NCBI GenBank assembly: GCA_029204225.1
Contig: MU832100.1
Location: 23,390-87,389, forward strand
Direction: 5' to 3'
DNA length: 64,000 nt
Source of the DNA: Diphasiastrum complanatum
Taxonomy: Eukaryota > Streptophyta > Lycopodiopsida > Lycopodiales > Lycopodiaceae
Of the stretch, positions 59,999 through 64,000 are shown piece after piece. The notes under the pieces were generated by a model, which was not told the origin of the DNA, did not search any database, and saw only the letters and a program-made list of their open reading frames with translations. Numbering within the stretch: the first letter of the stretch is position 1; each line of letters opens with the position of its first letter. Both the position numbers and the translations under genes were made by a program.

Positions 59999-60977
59999 AT
60001 CTCTCTCTCTCTCTTATATATATATCAATATATATATTATATATATATATATTATATAATATATATATATATTAATCACTACTCTGAGGAGTCAGTTACT
60101 GATAAAGACGTTCTCTCAATATCTGACCTTATGTATCATAATCCTCTATTTACAATCGCTCAATTACATGTATATATATCAACTGAAAAAATCTTGTACT
60201 AACTTAACTTTACAATTACAAGATTGATAACAGCTGTTAAACTGATCAGTGGATTAGTTCGTTGATGGAGCATGAGGCTTTCTGGTCTAATAGCGAAAAA
60301 ACCGTGTATTTCAATATACTAGAAATGCATGATTTTCCTTGGCTTTTGGCCATTGCCTTTATCTGAGGGTAGCCCTTCGGGACTTGTAAGACACCTTCGG
60401 CATTTCAAAGACACCTTCTGTATTTGTAGGACGTCTTTATCTAAAGGTCAACCTTTGGCCTATTGTAGGGCAAGTGTCATCTTTTTCGCCTGTTTGAAAA
60501 TTGCATGCAAATGTGCAAGTGTCTAGTTTTTTGCAATTTAGGTTTTTTTTTTCTTTTTCGCCTGTTAGAAATTGCATGCAATATGCAGTGTCGGATTTTT
60601 TGCAATTTAGGTTTTTTGCCTTTTTTGTCTGTTGAAAACTGCATGCAATATGCACTGTCAGGTTTTTCGCAATTTTCGTCTGTGTAGTAAACCCGTGTAA
60701 AACTCAGTGTCGCATTTCAGAAAACTACATGTAAAAATGCAAAGTCATATCTTTTTGCCCTAATTGTCACCTGTCAAAAAACCCCGTGTAAGAACACATT
60801 GTGCGGGGTCTGTCATATTTTTTGGCTGTGAAACAATTCGAGTAAAAACAAGACTATAGCGAACAATAGTTCAAAAAGCAGACTGTTTAAAAACAGTTCA
60901 TTTTCTGCAAGGGAGTAAAATTTAGAGAAGGAAGGAGAGCTGTTGGGATGAGTAGGAGTTAGATTAACACTCCAGCA
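59430..60977 (-). mobile_element. Element G 3' LTR
   Basis: Starts TGGAGTTACGAG (shared terminus with the LTR fragment ending at 4354) and ends CTCCAGCA. An adjacent minus-strand purine tract (TTAAGAGAAG at 60978-60987) marks it as the 3' LTR. It holds a CT/TA tract (59798-60075), about three 70-bp tandem units around TGCATGCAA (60480-60680) and short AAGACACCTTCGGCATTTG repeats (60378-60440). It matches 62564-63523 as a direct repeat. Confidence 0.85.
59798..60075. repeat. Degenerate CT-rich tract followed by (TA)n
   Basis: CTCTCT with many TCA/TCC interruptions to about 60013, then AT alternation to about 60075. The older, broken-up form of the array is seen cleanly at 3881 and 62472. Confidence 0.95.
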
Positions 60978-61560
60978 CTTCTCTTAAGCTAATTGCTATG
61001 AATCTGATTTACAATTGAGATTTAAACATACCTACTAAAGTAGAATGTTTATCTCTAGAACAATGGCTTTGTCAAAATATCAGCCAGCATACTGTTTGTA
61101 TGACAGTATCTTAGTACAACATCTTGACTCTAGAACTTTCTCTCTAAGAAAATGGAATTGAACTTCTATTATGCTTAGGTTCTATTGTGAGTTCGTGGGT
61201 TCAGAGAAAGAGATATGCAGCTCTGATTGTCGCACTAGAGTATTGTTGAACTGATATGTGAGAATTGTAGATCCTACAGCAGCCTCCTTAGCCAGATTAT
61301 TTCCTTCAATGCTAATGTAGTTGCAACATATTCTAATTGTGTGGAGGACAAAGAAGGACAGAGAAATGCATTTTACTTTCTGTTGTTCCATGAGATGGGT
61401 CCTCCTACAAGGAAACAAATGTAGCTGATGTGGATATTCTGGTATCCACGTCTCCTGCCCAATCTGTGGAGGACAGAGAAATGCATTTCTACTTTCTGTT
61501 ATTCCATGAGATGGGTCCTCCTGCAAGGAAACAATGTAACCTAATATCAGTGATCTTGCT
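60978..61560 (-). pseudogene. Element G: RNase H remnant with internal duplication
   Basis: Minus strand. 61470-61370 reads AGDVDTRISTSAT and GGPISWNNRK. 61330-61030 reads LAKEAAVGS, DNQSCISLSLNP, KFNSIFLERKF, then VVLRYCHTNSMLADILTKPL. About 70 bp around GTTCCATGAGATGGGTCC is duplicated (61339-61408 and 61465-61533). RT and integrase are entirely missing between this block and the protease at 61582. Confidence 0.75.
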
Positions 61561-61581
61561 AATAGACAATAAGTTCTTTAT

Positions 61582-62469
61582 TTATTTGATATAAAAATTA
61601 CCATTAAGCTGCCTAGTAATGCCATCAGAGAATTGTAGTCGAATAGAGCCTTGCCCTTCGACTTGATGTGAACTGGAGTCACCAAAGAAGATGTACTTTG
61701 ATTCTGTAACTATGAGTGTAGAAAAGAGGTCTTTGCATGGCATCATGTGTTGAGAGGCGCCTGAATCGAGATACCATTGATGGACATCTCTACTGGGTTG
61801 ATCTTGTACCATCAATGCTCTCTATCTTCTTGCGAATCTCTGACTATGTCAGAGTTGCCTTGTTTCTACTGCTACATCTTCTTCCTAGCTTCATTATGCT
61901 TGGGGACGTGACAATCCTTGATATCATGGTTGGTTCTTTTGCAATACCTGCAAAATAGCTTGGCCTTAAACGATGATTGGTTGTGCTATTGTTGTTGTGG
62001 TTGCGATGCTACTGGCTGTTCTGCCTTTGTCTTCTTGCCCTTGAAGCCTTTCTTCTTCTTGGATTGCTGCTTGGTTGAGTAGAGTGCCATGGATTTGGTA
62101 CTTGTTGACGTGGACAAGCTTTCCCTCCTTCTTCCTACAACACACTTGCTGTCAATTTTTGTAGAGAACGCAGAAGTGTTGCTAAAAAGCAACACTAATT
62201 GTCATAGGAGGATGGAAGACTGGCAAGAAAATACATGGTAGTGTCTTCTTCTGATATAGGTGATCCTATTTCCAGTTGGTTTAGCAACTATTTGAACTCG
62301 TTCAAATGGTCGCTTATGAGGTGCCTTCACTCATTCTGAGTGTCAACATTTTTTTCTCAAGAAGAGACGAGTGGAGACATCTGAGTTCTCGTAGATGCTT
62401 GTAAGGATATCCCACGCTTCTTTGGAGTGGTGTTGTGTTTGACACATGAGCAATCTGAGTGTCAACAAC

Positions 62470-62471
<2 letters not shown>
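61582..62471 (-). pseudogene. Element G: gag (partial) and protease
   Basis: 61815-61582 has HQWYLDSGASQHMMPCKDLF and FGDSSSHQVEGQGSIRLQFS, a copia protease and its following region. Upstream, 61986-62195 has SMALYSTKQQSKKKKGFKGK and a Gln-rich stretch. A zinc-knuckle region (about 61950) is frameshifted. The gag middle (about 62200-62470) reads VDTQIAHVS, then SKEAWDILTSIYENSDVSTR and ISEEDTTMYFLASLPSSYDN, with frameshifts. Gag stops abruptly where the CT array starts at 62472. The N-terminus, leader, PBS and inner LTR end are missing. Confidence 0.8.

Positions 62472-62563
<92 letters not shown>
62472..62563. repeat. (CT)n microsatellite in G LTR
   Basis: Pure CT for about 92 bp, then degenerate CT to about 62620. 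It forms the breakpoint between gag and LTR. Confidence 0.97.
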
Positions 62564-62564
<1 letters not shown>

Positions 62565-63523
62565 ATCACTCTCTCTCTCTTCTCTCTCTCTATTGTCTCT
62601 CTCTCTCTATCTCTCTCTCTAATCACTAACTCTGAGGAGTCAATATTGAAAAGACGTTCTCGCTATCTGACCTTACGTATCATAATCCTCTATTTACAAT
62701 CGCTAAATTACATGTATATATATCAGCTGAAAAATCTTGTACGAAATTAATTTTTACAATACAAGATTGATAACAGTTGTTAAACTGATCAGTGGATCAG
62801 TTTGTTGATGGAACGTGAAGGCTTTCTGGTCTGATACCGAACAAATTGTGTATTTCAACAGACTGGAAATGTGACACTGTCCTTGGCCTTTTGGCCATTT
62901 CCTTTACTTGAGAGCAGCCTTCGGGATTTGTAAGACACCTTCAGCATTTGGAAGACACCTTCAGTATTTGTAGGACATCGTCTTTATCTGTAGACACCTT
63001 TGGCCTATTGTAGGGCAAGTGTCATCTTTTTCGCCTGTTGAAAACTGCATGCAAATGTGCAATATTGGGCTTTTTGCAATTTAGTTTTCTCCTCTTTTTT
63101 TCCTGTTGAAAATTGCATGCAAATATGCAGTGTCGAGGTTTTTGCAATTAGGTTTTTTGTCTTTTCCCCTGTTGAAAACTGCATGCAAATAAGGTCTGTC
63201 GGTTTTCCGCAATTTTCGGCTGTGTAAAAACCCGTGTAAAACTTGCAGTGTCGTCTGTCAAAAAAGTGCATGTAAAAATGCAGTGTCATATTTTTATGCC
63301 CTAATTGTCGCTTGTCAAGAACCCCATGTAAGAACACAATGTCGAGTTTTCACATTTTTCGGTTGTGAAAAATGCGAGTAAAAACCAGACTGTAGCGACA
63401 ATTAGTTCAAAAAACAGACTGTTTAAAAACAGTTCATTTTTCTGCAGGTTACATTTGAGAGAGTAAATTTAGAGAAAGAAGGAGGGCTATTGGAATGAGT
63501 AGGAGTTAGATTAAACTCCAACA
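62472..63523 (-). mobile_element. Element G 5' LTR, inner end deleted
   Basis: Direct repeat of the left LTR from the CT tract to the end CTCCAACA at 63523. The roughly 370 bp inner part corresponding to 59430-59797 is absent. It carries the same TGCATGCAA tandem units (63045-63190) and AAGACACCTTC repeats (62932-62990). Confidence 0.82.
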
Positions 63524-64000
63524 TTGAGGCCCCCACGTTTGGATGAGATAGAACTAGAAGAAGAGGAGGTTAAATATGAGGTAGCTCACATTCTCAAAGA
63601 GACACGATCGAAAATCTACAATTATACTTAGACCTAGATTCTAATGAGTGTCAAGACTTGTGTGATGATGAGAATAACAAGAAATGACAAAATGTTTATG
63701 ATATTAATACTTATGTTCATTTGCATTCATTTTTATTTTTATATTCATGCAATACTTCTATGTATACTGACTCATAGCTACAACATCAATATCAATACAT
63801 ATATTGTCCGTTCACTAACATGTCAAGTTCAAACAACAATGGGATTTGCAACTTCGATAAAACCGTGGGAAAAACAAAAAACGCCAGGATTGTGAGAGAA
63901 AAATGAAAGGTGCAATTAATGTTTGGAATATTAATGATGATCCAACCTCATTGATTACATGTAAAAGGGGCTCATTGGCATTGTGTCGTAGATATAGTAT
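63524..64000 (+). other. Possible gypsy chromodomain relic, then unassigned
   Basis: The plus strand reads PPRLDEIELEEEEVKYEVAHILKE at 63530-63605, split by no stop for about 30 codons. E-x-YEV-x-x-IL is the opening of chromodomains at the end of some gypsy integrases. The following sequence has stops and no signal. This is a weak call. Confidence 0.3.

Noticed and set aside
59430-63523. G as a simple insertion into copia I
   Set aside because: The left flank is I, but the right flank shows no I sequence and no matching 5-bp duplication.

Overview
This window looks like repeat-rich nuclear DNA of a plant or close green relative. The evidence is plant-type Ty1/copia elements primed by initiator-methionine tRNA (PBS TGGTATCAGAGC), Ty3/gypsy remnants with a TGGTGCC-type primer site, GT-AG introns of 81-94 bp, AT-rich background and many long (CT/GA)n arrays. 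I cannot name the species. Nothing looks bacterial or organellar. At most one ordinary host gene is visible (8892-9239, a small membrane protein). Almost all other coding sequence is broken transposon sequence or degraded copies of protein families I do not recognise.

Layout. 1-3160: copia element A (minus) with its 5' LTR. 3412-4354: a CT array and a truncated LTR that carries a GA array. 4370-6250: copy 1 of an uncharacterised intron-containing family (minus). 6430-7460: copia gag, PBS and LTR. 8240-9239: the membrane-protein gene and a degraded duplicate of its 3' end. 10312-11010: copia RT fragment. 11543-12317: unknown broken gene. 12340-15910: an unusual A-rich CGAAAAT-type array studded with eight GC-rich hairpins. 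15928-16347: C-terminal part of an unknown plus-strand gene. 16405-20957: copia fragment plus near-complete copia element C (minus), lying head to head with copia C' (plus, 20958-24198), which ends in a roughly 575 bp CT array. 24713-27035: scrambled copia/gypsy pieces and an LTR.

27200-44800 is the most informative part. A second copy of the uncharacterised family runs on the minus strand from 44800 down to about 34325. It is split by a full copia element E (37047-43231, TSD AATAA) inside its intron and by a solo LTR (35714-36942, TSD GTCAT) inside its coding sequence. Full copia element D (28017-34319, TSD TCTTG) sits just beyond its 3' end, at the end of a convergent unknown gene. All three insertions have exact 5-bp target duplications and TG...CA ends.

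45410-53130: decayed copia H, a Ty3/gypsy leader and gag, an inserted copia fragment and a second gypsy leader. 53131-55696: poorly understood, with a perfect 51-bp tandem duplication. 55697-56825: copia F LTR and start of gag. 57545-58290: a cluster of four related units in opposed orientations. 58456-59429: copia I, interrupted by an LTR of element G. 59430-63523: element G, an internally deleted copia whose LTRs contain a CT array and 70-bp tandem repeats. The right edge may hold a gypsy chromodomain relic.

Taken together, the locus is a nest of successive LTR-retrotransposon insertions, truncations and recombination events. Several LTRs carry (CT/GA)n tracts, which probably explains the abundance of these arrays.
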